Shown here in pieces: positions 44,344 to 53,610 of a DNA stretch of 64,000 nt. The translations under genes and the position numbers were made by a program. Each line of letters opens with the position of its first letter. Within the stretch, counting starts at the first letter, position 1. The notes beneath the pieces are model-generated. The model did not search any database. It was given only the letters and a program-made list of their open reading frames with translations, and was not told the DNA's origin. Origin of the DNA: Streptomyces sp. 130 (GTDB lineage Bacteria > Actinomycetota > Actinomycetes > Streptomycetales > Streptomycetaceae); contig NZ_VJNO01000006.1 of the NCBI RefSeq assembly GCF_007096885.1, positions 182,046 through 246,045 on the forward strand, written 5' to 3'.

Positions 44344-44737
44344 GGGGTCCTCGCGGAAATCAGGGGGACGGTTCAGCCGGCCGCGCGGGCATCGGAGGGC
44401 AGGCCGGTCCACGGTCCGCCGCAGCCGGTCGACCCACTGCCGAAGCCGGCCGCCGGGTGGGGGTGGAGCGGTTGTCCGGCGAGGGGGACATGACAGAACA
44501 CTAATCAGAAACGTCCAAACAACGTGTGCAGGACGAGTGTTGACGATGTATCGGTGGCCGGAAAGTGAGACAACCTGCCCGTTCGGGCGTCGAACGCCCC
44601 TCGTAGGATTCGGTGCGGGCCGCGACCGCCAAGGCGCGGACCCAGCAGCGCCCGAGCAAGCGTCATTCCGCGCCGGCGCACCGGCGGCCAAGCGGCCGGG
44701 CGCACGGCCGGGACATCAAGTGAGTGGAGAGTCAGTC
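44344..44737. other. Divergent spacer between the conservon and the FAD monooxygenase
   Basis: This is 394 bases without a gene. The middle (about 44490-44560) is locally richer in A and T and probably holds the conservon promoter. On the + strand TAGGAT at 44604-44609 matches the -10 consensus, without a clear -35, and would give a leader of about 120 bases to the FAD monooxygenase. GCCCGTTCGGGC near 44578 is a short palindrome next to it. I see no small gene. Confidence 0.5.
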
Positions 44738-45955
44738 ATGCGTGGAGGCAGTATCGCCGTGGTCGGCGGGAGCATAGCGGGGTGTGCCACCGCCCTCGCC
44801 GTGTCGCGCGCCGGAGCGGACCGCGTCACCGTCTTCGAGCGTGCCGACGCCGAACTCCGGGACCGGGGCGTCGGAATCGCCCTCCAGAGCGACCGCTACG
44901 AGGAGCTGAGAGAGGCCGGATACGTAGCCCCCGAGATGCCCTGGGCGCCGCTGAACCGGCGGGTGTGGAGCGTACGGGACTCGGACGCGCCGCACGGCCG
45001 GGGCTTCGGGCAGCAGCCGTTCCCGTTCCGCGCCTACAACTGGGGCTCGCTGTGGAGCGAGCTGCGCAGCCGGGTGCCCGAGGGCGTCGACTACCGCTCC
45101 GGCGCCGTCGTCACCTCCGTGGAGCCGGCCGACGACGGGGTGACGCTGCGGCTCGCCGACGGCCACGAGGAACGGTTCGACCTCGTCATCGGCGCCGACG
45201 GCTACCGCTCCGTGGTCCGCGAGGCCATGTTCCCCGGCATCAGCCCCCAGTACGCCGGATACATCGGCTGGCGCGGCGCCTCCGAGGACGTCGAGGGGCT
45301 GCCCTCGGACGGGCTCGACGCCCACAACATTGCCTTCCCCGGCGGCCACTGCATGATCTACCACATCCCGGACGGCACCGGCGGCCACCACCTCAACTGG
45401 GTGCTCTACACCACGCCCCCGCAGACCGACGGCCTCCACCCGGACCTGCGCACCCCCACCTCGCTCCCGCCCGGCCGCCTCAAGTCCGAGCTGACCGACT
45501 GGCTGCGCGCCCTCGTCGCCGACAACTTCCCGCCGTTCTGGGCCGACAAGGTGCTCGGCACGCCCGCCGAAACCACCTTCATCCAGCCCATCTACGACCT
45601 GGTCGTCCCGCACTACACCTCGGGCCGCATGGTGCTCGTCGGCGACGCCGCCAGCGTCGCCCGCCCGCACGTCGGCGCCGGCAGCGTGAAGGCGCTCCAG
45701 GACGCGACCGCGCTGGAGGCCGCCTGGAACGCCGGGGACAGCTGGAAGGACGTGCTGGAGCGTTACGACGCCGCACGAGGCCCGGTCGGCTCCGCGATGG
45801 TCGCCCTCGCGCGCCGCATGGGCAGCACCCAGGTCGAGAACACCCCGGACTGGGCGGCCATGCACCAGCCCGACTTCGACGCCTGGTGGCAGGAGCAGAA
45901 CAGCGGCTCCGACCGCAGCAGCGGCTTCGGCGGCCACAGCCTGAAGGTCAAGTAG
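44738..45955 (+). CDS. FAD-dependent monooxygenase (PHBH-like)
   Basis: This 405-residue flavoprotein hydroxylase has the N-terminal GxGxxG-type fold (IAVVGGSIAGCATALAVSRAG), the DG motif (DLVIGADGYRSVVREAMFP) and the GD motif (GRMVLVGDAASVARPHVGAGS). Family members hydroxylate aromatic or other ring compounds with NAD(P)H and O2. ATG 44738 has GGAGAG upstream. It stands alone, diverges from the conservon and ends in a bidirectional hairpin. The substrate is unknown. Confidence 0.86.
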   Translation: MRGGSIAVVGGSIAGCATALAVSRAGADRVTVFERADAELRDRGVGIALQSDRYEELREAGYVAPEMPWAPLNRRVWSVRDSDAPHGRGFGQQPFPFRAYNWGSLWSELRSRVPEGVDYRSGAVVTSVEPADDGVTLRLADGHEERFDLVIGADGYRSVVREAMFPGISPQYAGYIGWRGASEDVEGLPSDGLDAHNIAFPGGHCMIYHIPDGTGGHHLNWVLYTTPPQTDGLHPDLRTPTSLPPGRLKSELTDWLRALVADNFPPFWADKVLGTPAETTFIQPIYDLVVPHYTSGRMVLVGDAASVARPHVGAGSVKALQDATALEAAWNAGDSWKDVLERYDAARGPVGSAMVALARRMGSTQVENTPDWAAMHQPDFDAWWQEQNSGSDRSSGFGGHSLKVK

Positions 45956-45964
45956 CCCCCGGGC

Positions 45965-45990
45965 GCGAGGGGGCGCCGCCGCCCCCTCGC
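45965..45990. terminator. Bidirectional hairpin between FAD monooxygenase and LivF-type genes
   Basis: A perfect 11-bp inverted repeat (GCGAGGGGGCG at 45965-45975 and its complement at 45980-45990) with a 4-base loop lies between two convergent stop codons. There is no T-run. Confidence 0.75.
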
Positions 45991-45995
45991 ACCCG

Positions 45996-46724
45996 TCAGG
46001 ACCCCGTGGGCGCGAGCTCCAGCGCCGCGTGCAGGGCCGTCGGGTCCGCACGGACCTCCGCCCCGTCCAGCCGCAGCGCCACCCGGCCCGACGTCAGGAC
46101 CGTGAGCGTGTCCGCGCACCCGGCCGCCGTCGCCGGACTCGGCGACACCAGGAGGACGGCGATGCCCTCGTCGGCCAGCGTCGCCACCAGGTCGTGCACC
46201 TGACGGACCAGGGCGGGCGCCAGGCCCTCCGTCGGCTCGTCCAGCAGCAGCGTGCTCGGCGAACCGAGCAGCGCCCGGGCCAGGGCCAGCATCTGCTGCT
46301 CCCCGCCCGACAGGTCCGTGCCCCGGTTGCCCCGGCGCTCGCCCAGCCTCGGCAGCAGCTCCAGGACCCGCTCGGGCGTCCACACACTCGGCCGCGAGGC
46401 GTCGCCCCGGCGCGGCGGACGGTACGAGAGGCGCAGGTGCTCGGCGACGCTGAGGTTCGCGAAGACCCGGCGGCCCTGCGGCACCAGGCCGATCCCGGCG
46501 CGGGCGATCCGGTGCGCCGGCTGTCCCGTCAGGTCCCGGCCGGCCAGCCGTACGGTGCCCGCGTCCGGGCGCATCAGACCGGCGACGGTGTGCACGAGCG
46601 TCGTCTTGCCCGCGCCGTTGTGGCCGACGACGGCGTGCACCGTGCCGGCGGGCACGGACAGGTCGAGGCCGTGGAGGACCGTGCCGCCGTGGTAGCCCGC
46701 GGTCAGGCCCGTGATGTCGAGCAT
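45996..46724 (-). CDS. Branched-chain amino-acid-type ABC transporter ATPase (LivF-like)
   Basis: This 242-residue ATPase has Walker A GHNGAGKTT, signature LSGGEQQML, and Walker B TLLLDEPTEGLAP. The H-loop position reads LLVSPSP rather than the LLVEQN found in typical LivF, which may lower activity or simply be a variant. It is the last gene of the importer operon, 10 bases after the LivG-like gene. Confidence 0.88.
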   Translation of the reverse strand: MLDITGLTAGYHGGTVLHGLDLSVPAGTVHAVVGHNGAGKTTLVHTVAGLMRPDAGTVRLAGRDLTGQPAHRIARAGIGLVPQGRRVFANLSVAEHLRLSYRPPRRGDASRPSVWTPERVLELLPRLGERRGNRGTDLSGGEQQMLALARALLGSPSTLLLDEPTEGLAPALVRQVHDLVATLADEGIAVLLVSPSPATAAGCADTLTVLTSGRVALRLDGAEVRADPTALHAALELAPTGS

Positions 46725-46734
46725 CGGGGATCGG

Positions 46735-47556
46735 TCATCCTCTCGCTTCGGTGCTGCCGGTGATCGCTTCAGGGGTGCGGGCGGCAGGCTCCGGCACCGC
46801 GTTCTGGTACGCCTCGCGGACCTCCGGGTGGGCGAGCGCCTCCCCGGTCGGCCCGGTCACCAGCACCCGGCCGGCCGCCAGCACGGTCACCGACGTGGCG
46901 ACCTGGGCGACCACCTCGACGTGGTGCTCGACCAGCACGACCGCCACGCTCTCGGGCAGCGCCCCGAGGATGGAGAGCAGCCGGCCGATGTCGCCGTCGG
47001 TCAGCCCGGCCGCCGGCTCGTCCAGGAGCAGCAGGCGCGGATCGCCCGCCAGCGCCGCGGCCAGGTCCAGCATCCGGCGCTGCCCGTGCGAGAGCTCGGA
47101 GGCCGGCCGGTGCGCCAGGTGCGCGAGGCCCACGGTCTCCAGATGCCGCCCCGCCGACTCGGTGTGCAGCCGGTAGCGGGACGGGCTGCGCCAGGCGCCC
47201 CGGCGCTTCGGGTGGTGCGCCCAGCCGGCCAGCACGATGTTGTCCAGCACCGTCAGCTCGCCGATGACGGAAGGCTGCTGGAAGCTGCGCGCGATGCCCA
47301 GCCGGCTGCGCTTCGCGGTGGACGCCCGGGTGACGTCCGTACCGTTCAGCGCGATCGTGCCCCGGTCGGGCCGGTCGGTGCCGGCGATGAGGTTGAGCAG
47401 GGTCGTCTTGCCGGCGCCGTTGGGCCCGATCACGGCGTGCCGGGCGCCCGGGGGCAGCCGCAGCGCGACGTCGTCGACGGCGGTGAGGCTGCCGTACCTG
47501 CGGGTGAGGTGGCCGAGGTCAAGCACGGGGGGCGGGGAGCCGGGTGCGGGCGTCAT
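46735..47556 (-). CDS. Branched-chain amino-acid-type ABC transporter ATPase (LivG-like)
   Basis: This 273-residue ATPase has Walker A GPNGAGKTTLLN, a LivG-type insertion, signature LSHGQRRMLDLAA, Walker B LLLLDEPAAGL and H-loop VLVEHHVEVV. The signature has His at the second glycine position, as often in LivG. The ATG overlaps the fused permease stop by 4 bases (ATGA). Confidence 0.88.
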   Translation of the reverse strand: MTPAPGSPPPVLDLGHLTRRYGSLTAVDDVALRLPPGARHAVIGPNGAGKTTLLNLIAGTDRPDRGTIALNGTDVTRASTAKRSRLGIARSFQQPSVIGELTVLDNIVLAGWAHHPKRRGAWRSPSRYRLHTESAGRHLETVGLAHLAHRPASELSHGQRRMLDLAAALAGDPRLLLLDEPAAGLTDGDIGRLLSILGALPESVAVVLVEHHVEVVAQVATSVTVLAAGRVLVTGPTGEALAHPEVREAYQNAVPEPAARTPEAITGSTEARG

Positions 47557-49523
47557 GGGGAGACCTTCGCGGAGGATGCGGCGGGCGCCGGGCGGCCGAC
47601 GACGGCGCTCAGGCCGGCCAGGCCGCGCGGCAGCAGATACACGGCGGCGATGAACAGCGCCCCGAGCAGCAGCGGGCCGTGGCCGGGCCAGGAACCGGCC
47701 ACCCAGTCCCGGGTGAACACGATCAGCCCGGCGCCGAGAAGGGCGCCGATGACCGACGTCGTACCGCCGATGACGACCGCCAGCAGCGCGAACGCGGCGA
47801 TCTCGAAGCCGACGTCGGCGGGGGAGAGGTACTGCTGCACGGTGACCATCAGGGAGCCGCCCACCCCGGCCAGCGCGCCGGCGCAGATGTGGGCCACCAG
47901 GAGATAGCGCCCCACGGGGTGCCCGGACGCGCGCATCCGCGCCTCGGCGCCCCGGGTCCCGGTCAGCAGCTTGCCGGCCGGGGAGCGCAGGACGAGCAGG
48001 GTGAGGGCGAGGGCGACGACCGCGACGACCGCCGCGTACACGTACAGCTCGCGCTCCTCGGTCATGCCCTCACCGCCCCACAGCGCCTGGGTGGCCGGGA
48101 AGCCGACCAGCCCGTCGGCCCCGCCGGTGACGGACTTCACCTGGTTGATCACCGCACTCGTCAGCTCGCCGACGGCCAGCGTGATCATCAGCACGGTGGT
48201 GCCCCGGGCCCGGATGACCGCGGGGCCGGTCACCGCCGAGAACACGGCGGCGGCGAGCGCCGACAGGACGATCTGGACCGGGCCCACCGTCCACCCGGCG
48301 TCGGCCAGGTTGGCGGTGGCGTACGCGCCGACGGCGAACGGGGCGGTCTGCCCGAGCGTGGGCAGACCGGCGTACCCGGTCAGGACGGTGACGCTGACCG
48401 CGAGCAGCCCGAGCGCCAGGGCGGACCCGGCGAGCGAGATGCTGTACGAGTCGAGCATCCCGGGCAGCGCGAAGAGGACGGCGAGCAGCACGAGCAGCGG
48501 CACGGCCTGCCGCCACCCGGCCGAGTGCAGCCAGGCACCGAGCCGTCCGGGGAGCGCCGCAGCGGGCGCCGCCGCCGCGCGGGGCCGGTTCTCCCAGCGG
48601 GCGGCGAGGAGCCGGCGCAGCCGGGAGACCGGATCGGAGGACGGGCCCCGCTCCTCGTGCGCCTCCGGCTCCGTGAAGCGGGAGCGGAACACCAGCACCG
48701 CCGCCATCGCGGCGAACAGCAGATACGGCGCCAGGTCCGGCAGCACCGAGACGCCCAGGGTCTGGACCTCGCCCACGGCGACCGCCGCGGCGAGCGTGGC
48801 CCACAGCGAGCGCAGCCCGCCGAGGACGACGACCACCAGGGACAGCATCAGCACGTTCTCGGAGGTGCCGGGGCCGGGGCCGATGATCGGTGCCCCGAGG
48901 ACGCCCGCCGCACCGGCCAGCGCGCCCGCCGCGGCGAGCACACCGGTGTGCACGGCGCGGGGGTTGTGGCCGGTGGCGGCGAGCATCTGGGGGTCGTCCG
49001 CCGAGGCGCGTACCGCCGCACCCACCCGGGTCCGGGTGAGCACCCACGTACCGAAGGCCGCCAGGGCGACGGCCATGGCGATGAAGCAGAGCCGGTAGGC
49101 GGGGTAGCGGTGGCCCAGCAGGCGGACCGAGGAGTCGAGCGCGCCGGGGACGCGCACCGGCAGCTCGTCCGCCCCGAAGAACTGGATCAGCAGGTCCCCG
49201 CCGACGAGGGCGATCCCGAACGTCAGCAGGGCCTGGGCCAGATGCCCACGCCGGGCGAGCGGAACCGTGGCGGCGGAGAGCCCCGCCCCGGCGAGGGCCG
49301 CGGCCGCCGTTCCGGCCGCGAGACCGAGGGCGAGGCCGCCCCACGTCCCGTCGCTCAGCTCGGCGCCGGTGTAGGCGCCGATCGCGTACAGCATGCCGTG
49401 CGAGAGGTTCAGTACGCCGGCTGTGCCGAACGCGAGACTCAGGCCGGCGGCGACCACGAACAGCAGCAGCCCGTAGGCCACGCCGTCCACCGCCGGCACG
49501 AGGTGGGCATCGAGCAGATCCAT
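47553..49523 (-). CDS. Fused LivH-LivM ABC transporter permease
   Basis: This 656-residue membrane protein combines two permeases normally made separately. Residues 1-290 are LivH-like (LLFVVAAGLSLAFGTAGVLNLSHG), then a linker rich in Arg, Ala and Pro (about 290-335), then LivM-like (LTGYAGLPTLGQTAPFAVGAYATA). About sixteen hydrophobic segments are seen. The fusion guarantees a 1:1 channel. It starts 1 base after the substrate-binding-protein stop codon. Confidence 0.87.
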   Translation of the reverse strand: MDLLDAHLVPAVDGVAYGLLLFVVAAGLSLAFGTAGVLNLSHGMLYAIGAYTGAELSDGTWGGLALGLAAGTAAAALAGAGLSAATVPLARRGHLAQALLTFGIALVGGDLLIQFFGADELPVRVPGALDSSVRLLGHRYPAYRLCFIAMAVALAAFGTWVLTRTRVGAAVRASADDPQMLAATGHNPRAVHTGVLAAAGALAGAAGVLGAPIIGPGPGTSENVLMLSLVVVVLGGLRSLWATLAAAVAVGEVQTLGVSVLPDLAPYLLFAAMAAVLVFRSRFTEPEAHEERGPSSDPVSRLRRLLAARWENRPRAAAAPAAALPGRLGAWLHSAGWRQAVPLLVLLAVLFALPGMLDSYSISLAGSALALGLLAVSVTVLTGYAGLPTLGQTAPFAVGAYATANLADAGWTVGPVQIVLSALAAAVFSAVTGPAVIRARGTTVLMITLAVGELTSAVINQVKSVTGGADGLVGFPATQALWGGEGMTEERELYVYAAVVAVVALALTLLVLRSPAGKLLTGTRGAEARMRASGHPVGRYLLVAHICAGALAGVGGSLMVTVQQYLSPADVGFEIAAFALLAVVIGGTTSVIGALLGAGLIVFTRDWVAGSWPGHGPLLLGALFIAAVYLLPRGLAGLSAVVGRPAPAASSAKVSP

Positions 49524-49524
49524 G

Positions 49525-50733
49525 TCAGCCGCCGAGCGTCGCCAGGTCCTGGACCATGACGTTGGACAGCTGGTTGCCGTCCGGGCGCACCTGGCGCAGG
49601 TACCACGTCTGCACGGGCGCGTGCGCCTTCTCGCTGAACTCCCAGCTGCCGCGCGGGCTGTCGATCTGGCCCAGGTCCGCGATGGCCTTGTTGATCGTCT
49701 GCGGGGTCACGTCACCCTTCTTCGCGGCGTCCGCGATCGCCTTGTCGAGCACGCCGGCCGCGTCGTAGGACGACATGGCGTACGTGGTCGGCTGGGTGTC
49801 GTGCTCGGCGGTCCAGTCGGCGGCGAACTTGCGGTTGGCCGCGTTGTCGAGGTCCGGCGCGTAGTTCAGGACGGAGTAGATGTCCTTGGCGGCCTGGCCC
49901 TCGGCCTGGAGCACGCTGCCCTCGGTGACGAAGGCGGTGTACAGCGGCAGGTCGGCGACGTCGGACTGCGCGTACTGCTTGGCGAAGTCGATCGCGGCCT
50001 TGCCGGCGTAGAAGCAGTAGACGGCCTTGGCGTCGGTCTTGGCGATCTCCGCGAAGTACGGCATGAAGTTGGTCGTCTGCGGGAACGGCGTCCACTTGGT
50101 CTTGCCGTCCGGGTTGGCCAGCTTGCCGCCGATGCGCTTGAACTCGTCGGTGAACCCGCGCAGTTCGTCGTAACCGCCCTGGTAGTCGGGTCCGATCGCG
50201 TAGACCGGGCCGTTCACCTTCTCCTTGACGTACGGGGCGATGGCCCTGCCCGGTTCGTCGGACATGAAGCTCGTCGTCCACACGTATTCGGCGTCCTTCA
50301 CCTCGGGACGGGCGTTGGAACCGAGAAAGGGGATCTTCGCCTGGCCGACCAGCGGCAGCACCGCGTTGACCGAGCCACCGCTGACCAGGCCCGTCAGCAC
50401 GTCGACCTTGTCCTTCTTGACCAGCTTGGTGGCGGCCGGGACGGCGGTCGGCGGGCCGTCGCCCTCGTCGGCCACGATGAGCTCGACCTTGCGCCCGCCC
50501 AGCTTGTTGTCGTGCGTCTTCAGGTACAGCTGGAAGCCGTCGCGCAGGTCGGTGCCGACCGGCTTGTAGGTGCCGGAAAGCGAGGCGACCAGGCCGACCT
50601 TGACGGTCTCGTCGCCGGAACCGCTGTCGCCGCTGCAACCGGTGACGGCGGCCAGGCCGAGGGCGAGGGCGGCGGCCCCCGCGGGCCGGACGAATCTGCG
50701 GTGGCGGGCGCGGCGGGGTATGTCGAAGAACAT
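49525..50733 (-). CDS. Branched-chain amino-acid/amide-type ABC substrate-binding lipoprotein (LivK-like)
   Basis: This 402-residue lipoprotein has a signal sequence (RFVRPAGAAALALGLAAVTGC) with the lipobox AVTGC. The mature protein shows VKVGLVASLSGTYKPVGTDL and LTGLVSGGSVNAVLPLV of Leu/Ile/Val- or amide-binding periplasmic-type domains. ATG 50733 has GAGAG upstream; ATG 50745 lacks a site. It heads the importer operon, 103 bases after the roadblock gene of the NIT kinase pair. The ligand is unknown; the family also takes urea and short amides. Confidence 0.87.
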   Translation of the reverse strand: MFFDIPRRARHRRFVRPAGAAALALGLAAVTGCSGDSGSGDETVKVGLVASLSGTYKPVGTDLRDGFQLYLKTHDNKLGGRKVELIVADEGDGPPTAVPAATKLVKKDKVDVLTGLVSGGSVNAVLPLVGQAKIPFLGSNARPEVKDAEYVWTTSFMSDEPGRAIAPYVKEKVNGPVYAIGPDYQGGYDELRGFTDEFKRIGGKLANPDGKTKWTPFPQTTNFMPYFAEIAKTDAKAVYCFYAGKAAIDFAKQYAQSDVADLPLYTAFVTEGSVLQAEGQAAKDIYSVLNYAPDLDNAANRKFAADWTAEHDTQPTTYAMSSYDAAGVLDKAIADAAKKGDVTPQTINKAIADLGQIDSPRGSWEFSEKAHAPVQTWYLRQVRPDGNQLSNVMVQDLATLGG

Positions 50734-50836
50734 GGGTGCTCTCATCGGGGAAGTGGTTGGGCAACGGTGTGACCCGACCGCGGAGCCGGCTCCGCGGACG
50801 GGTCGCTGCGGCCGTGGGTAACGGGTACGGCCGGGG

Positions 50837-51241
50837 TCAGTGCGTGGGGGAGGAGTGCGGGGTACGGACCTCGGGGGACAGCGAGTCACCGACCTGGTTG
50901 ATCAGCTCGGACATCATGTAGCTGACCTCGCCGATGTCCGCGTCCCTGGTGGTCATGACCAGGAGCGAGGCACCGCTGGAGACGGCCATGGAGAACATGT
51001 AGCCGCCCTCCATCGCGGTGAGGCTGTGCTCCACCGGGTCGGTGTCGGTCAGCTGGGCCGCCGCGGACAGCAGGTTCACGACGCCGGAGGCGATGGCGGC
51101 CAGCCGGTCGGCGTCGTCGCGCTCCACGCCGGTGTACGCGAGCGCGAGTCCGTCCACGGACACGGCTATCGCCTGGGTGACCTCCGGAATGCGTCCGGCG
51201 AAGTCGCTCAGGATCCAGCTCAGGTCGGTGGGTGAGGTCAT
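50837..51241 (-). CDS. Roadblock/LC7 domain protein (CvnB-like), second copy
   Basis: This 134-residue roadblock protein starts MTSPTDLSWILSDFAGRI and contains VTQAIAVSVDGLALAYTG. The ATG overlaps the NIT kinase stop (ATGA). Unlike the complete conservon at 39-44 kb, no DUF742 or GTPase gene follows; the amino-acid importer genes do instead. It may work with the CvnC/D proteins of another conservon. Confidence 0.88.
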   Translation of the reverse strand: MTSPTDLSWILSDFAGRIPEVTQAIAVSVDGLALAYTGVERDDADRLAAIASGVVNLLSAAAQLTDTDPVEHSLTAMEGGYMFSMAVSSGASLLVMTTRDADIGEVSYMMSELINQVGDSLSPEVRTPHSSPTH

Positions 51242-53610
51242 TTCTTGGTCCGTTCGGTGTCGTCGTTGCTGGCGGGACGCCCGCGGGGGTTCGTGCTCCG
51301 GCTGATGCCCTGGGCGTAGGCCGCCAGGACGTCGGATACCTGCCGGGAGTCCCGGCGGCGGGGGGTCGGCCGCGGCGCACCGGCGCCGGACCGCTGTTCG
51401 GTACCGGCCCGCTTCTCCCGTGCGGGCCACTGCTGGGGCGCGGTGCGCTTGCGGACCGGGAGCCCGGACGCGCTGACGCCCGCGATGCGCGAGGCCGGCT
51501 CGTCGTGCACGGGGTGCGGGGCGGGCGCGTCGGCGGCGTCCGCACGGGCCGGGGCCTCGTGCTCGCCGCGCGCGGCCGGGGCCGCCGGGGCGCCCGCACG
51601 GATGCCGGTGCCCGCGCCGACCGGACGGCCGGCCCGCCCGCCGCGTACGGCGTCCTCCTTCCGGCGGGTGACGACCGTACGGGGCGACTCGAAGCCGCTC
51701 TCCGCCGGCACGGCCGGCTCCTCGGACACCTCGGCCAGCACGTTCTTGGGCAGGGTGACCTCGGCGATGGTGCCGGGGCCCGAGGAGTCGCGCAGCTCGA
51801 CAACGATGCCGTGCCGGGCGGCGAGGCGCGCCACCACGTGCAGACCCATCGACCGCACGTCCCCGATGCCCGACTTCGGCTCGCGCAGCCCGGCGTTGAG
51901 CGCGGCACGGCGGTCCGCCGAGATGCCCACGCCCTCGTCCACGATCTGCACGACGGCCCGGTCCCACAGCCGCCAGACGGCGACCCCGACCTGGGCGTCG
52001 GGCGGGGAGAAGCGGGTCGCGTTGTCGAGGAGTTCCGCCAGCATGTGCGCGACGTCGTGCACGGCGCGGGCGGCGATGCCGATGCCCGGCTCGATCGCGC
52101 CGAGGGACACCCGGTCGAAGCGCTCGATCTGCTGGGCCGCCGCGACGATGACCGTGGAGCAGCCGATGTCGGCGGACCGCACCCGGGCGTTGCCGTAACC
52201 GCCCAGCACCAGCAGGTTGTTGGTGTTGCGCTCCATGCGGATCGCGAGGTGGTCGAGGGCGAAGAGCGTCTTCATGCGCTCCGGGTCGGCCTCGTCGCGC
52301 TGCACCGTGTCCAGCTCGGACACCATGACGCTGGTCAGCTGGGCGCCGCGGCGGGCGACCCGGACCAGGGTCTCCGCGAACTGCTCGTGGACCAGCGCCT
52401 GTTCGGCGGCGAGGCGCACGGCCTCGTGGTGGACGGCGTTGAACGCCTCACCGACCTCACCGATCTCGTCCCCGCTCGTGGTCGCGACGGGGTTGCCGGT
52501 GCGTTCGGCGACCTGCTCGGGTGTGGCACCGCTCAGCGCGCCCGGCTGGGACAGCTCGCTCATGACGGCGGGCAGCCGGGTGTGGGCCACTTCGTGCGCG
52601 GCGTTGCGCAGGTCGCGCAGCCGCCGGATCATGACCCGGCCGAGCCGGACGGCGACGAGGACGACGCCGACCAGGGTCAGCAGCACGAGGGCGACCTCGC
52701 CCCCGGCGGTCCACAGCAGCCTGGTGCGCTCCGCGTCGACGGTGGCGGCGACGGACTCGTCGATCCGCTCCTCCACCTGGTGCAGCAGGGTCTGCCGGTC
52801 GTCGGACGCCTTCTGCCACGCCTTGGGCGTGACGCCGATCGGCTTGCTGGTGTCCGTGCGCCCGATCCGGTCCTCCAGCTTGCGGGACTCCAGGGCCTTC
52901 GGTCCGGAGAGGGTGCGCTCCAGCCAGCTCCGCCACTCGTCCGGGCCGAGGCCGAACATCACGCTCGTCGACTCGGTGTAGCCGAGCCGGGAGGCGTCGA
53001 AGGTGCGCTGGGACGCGGCGGTGAAACCACCGGCGGCCTGCGCCCTCATGACGGTGATCTGCTGCTGTGCGGTGTGCTCGGCGGCCTCGGAGAGCGCCGC
53101 GGCGGCACGGATGCGGTCGGCGATGTCGGCGTCGACACCGTCGGCCTGCGCGATGCCGTCGCGGTAGCCGTTGAGGTCCGCGATCACGATCCGGTAGCCG
53201 AAGGCGAGTGCGGAGATGGTGGTGCTGCCGGAGCGCACCTGGGCGCGCAGGGCCGGGAGTTCGTCGATGAAGCGGTCGACGCGGTTCAGTGCCTCCCGGG
53301 CGCTTCCGGGCACCTCGGAGAGTGTGCCGGTGCGGCTCTTGAAGGCGGCGATGCTCTTGTCGGTCGCGTCGGAACTCGCCTGGAAGGCGGACGAGTCCCC
53401 CTGATCGGACACCAGCGCGGTGGCGGCGGCGCGCTCACGCTGCAACTGGTGGGTTAAGTCGGCTGCGCCGGCGGCGACGTCGACCATGTCGGCCAGCCGG
53501 TTCGCTTGCAGTGCCTGATTGGTCGCGGGCGCGAGGGCCAGGGCCGAGAACGTGACCGCGACGGCGAGCGGAGCGGTGACCAGCAGGACGAGGCGGCGAT
53601 TGATTTTCAC
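51238..53610 (-). CDS. NIT-domain sensor histidine kinase (CvnA-like)
   Basis: This is a 790-residue membrane kinase. TM1 (VLLVTAPLAVAVTFSALALA) is followed by an extracellular nitrate/nitrite-sensing (NIT) type domain with HQLQRERAAATALVSD and a repeated AEHTAQQQITVM region (about 40-290), TM2 (LLWTAGGEVALVLLTLVGVV), HAMP, a dimerisation region and HATPase (AELLDNATRFSPPDAQV, VDEGVGISADRRAALNAG). A disordered Pro/Arg/Ala tail of about 170 residues follows. No response regulator is adjacent. With the roadblock gene it forms a two-gene partial conservon upstream of an amino-acid importer. Confidence 0.88.
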   Translation of the reverse strand: MKINRRLVLLVTAPLAVAVTFSALALAPATNQALQANRLADMVDVAAGAADLTHQLQRERAAATALVSDQGDSSAFQASSDATDKSIAAFKSRTGTLSEVPGSAREALNRVDRFIDELPALRAQVRSGSTTISALAFGYRIVIADLNGYRDGIAQADGVDADIADRIRAAAALSEAAEHTAQQQITVMRAQAAGGFTAASQRTFDASRLGYTESTSVMFGLGPDEWRSWLERTLSGPKALESRKLEDRIGRTDTSKPIGVTPKAWQKASDDRQTLLHQVEERIDESVAATVDAERTRLLWTAGGEVALVLLTLVGVVLVAVRLGRVMIRRLRDLRNAAHEVAHTRLPAVMSELSQPGALSGATPEQVAERTGNPVATTSGDEIGEVGEAFNAVHHEAVRLAAEQALVHEQFAETLVRVARRGAQLTSVMVSELDTVQRDEADPERMKTLFALDHLAIRMERNTNNLLVLGGYGNARVRSADIGCSTVIVAAAQQIERFDRVSLGAIEPGIGIAARAVHDVAHMLAELLDNATRFSPPDAQVGVAVWRLWDRAVVQIVDEGVGISADRRAALNAGLREPKSGIGDVRSMGLHVVARLAARHGIVVELRDSSGPGTIAEVTLPKNVLAEVSEEPAVPAESGFESPRTVVTRRKEDAVRGGRAGRPVGAGTGIRAGAPAAPAARGEHEAPARADAADAPAPHPVHDEPASRIAGVSASGLPVRKRTAPQQWPAREKRAGTEQRSGAGAPRPTPRRRDSRQVSDVLAAYAQGISRSTNPRGRPASNDDTERTKK

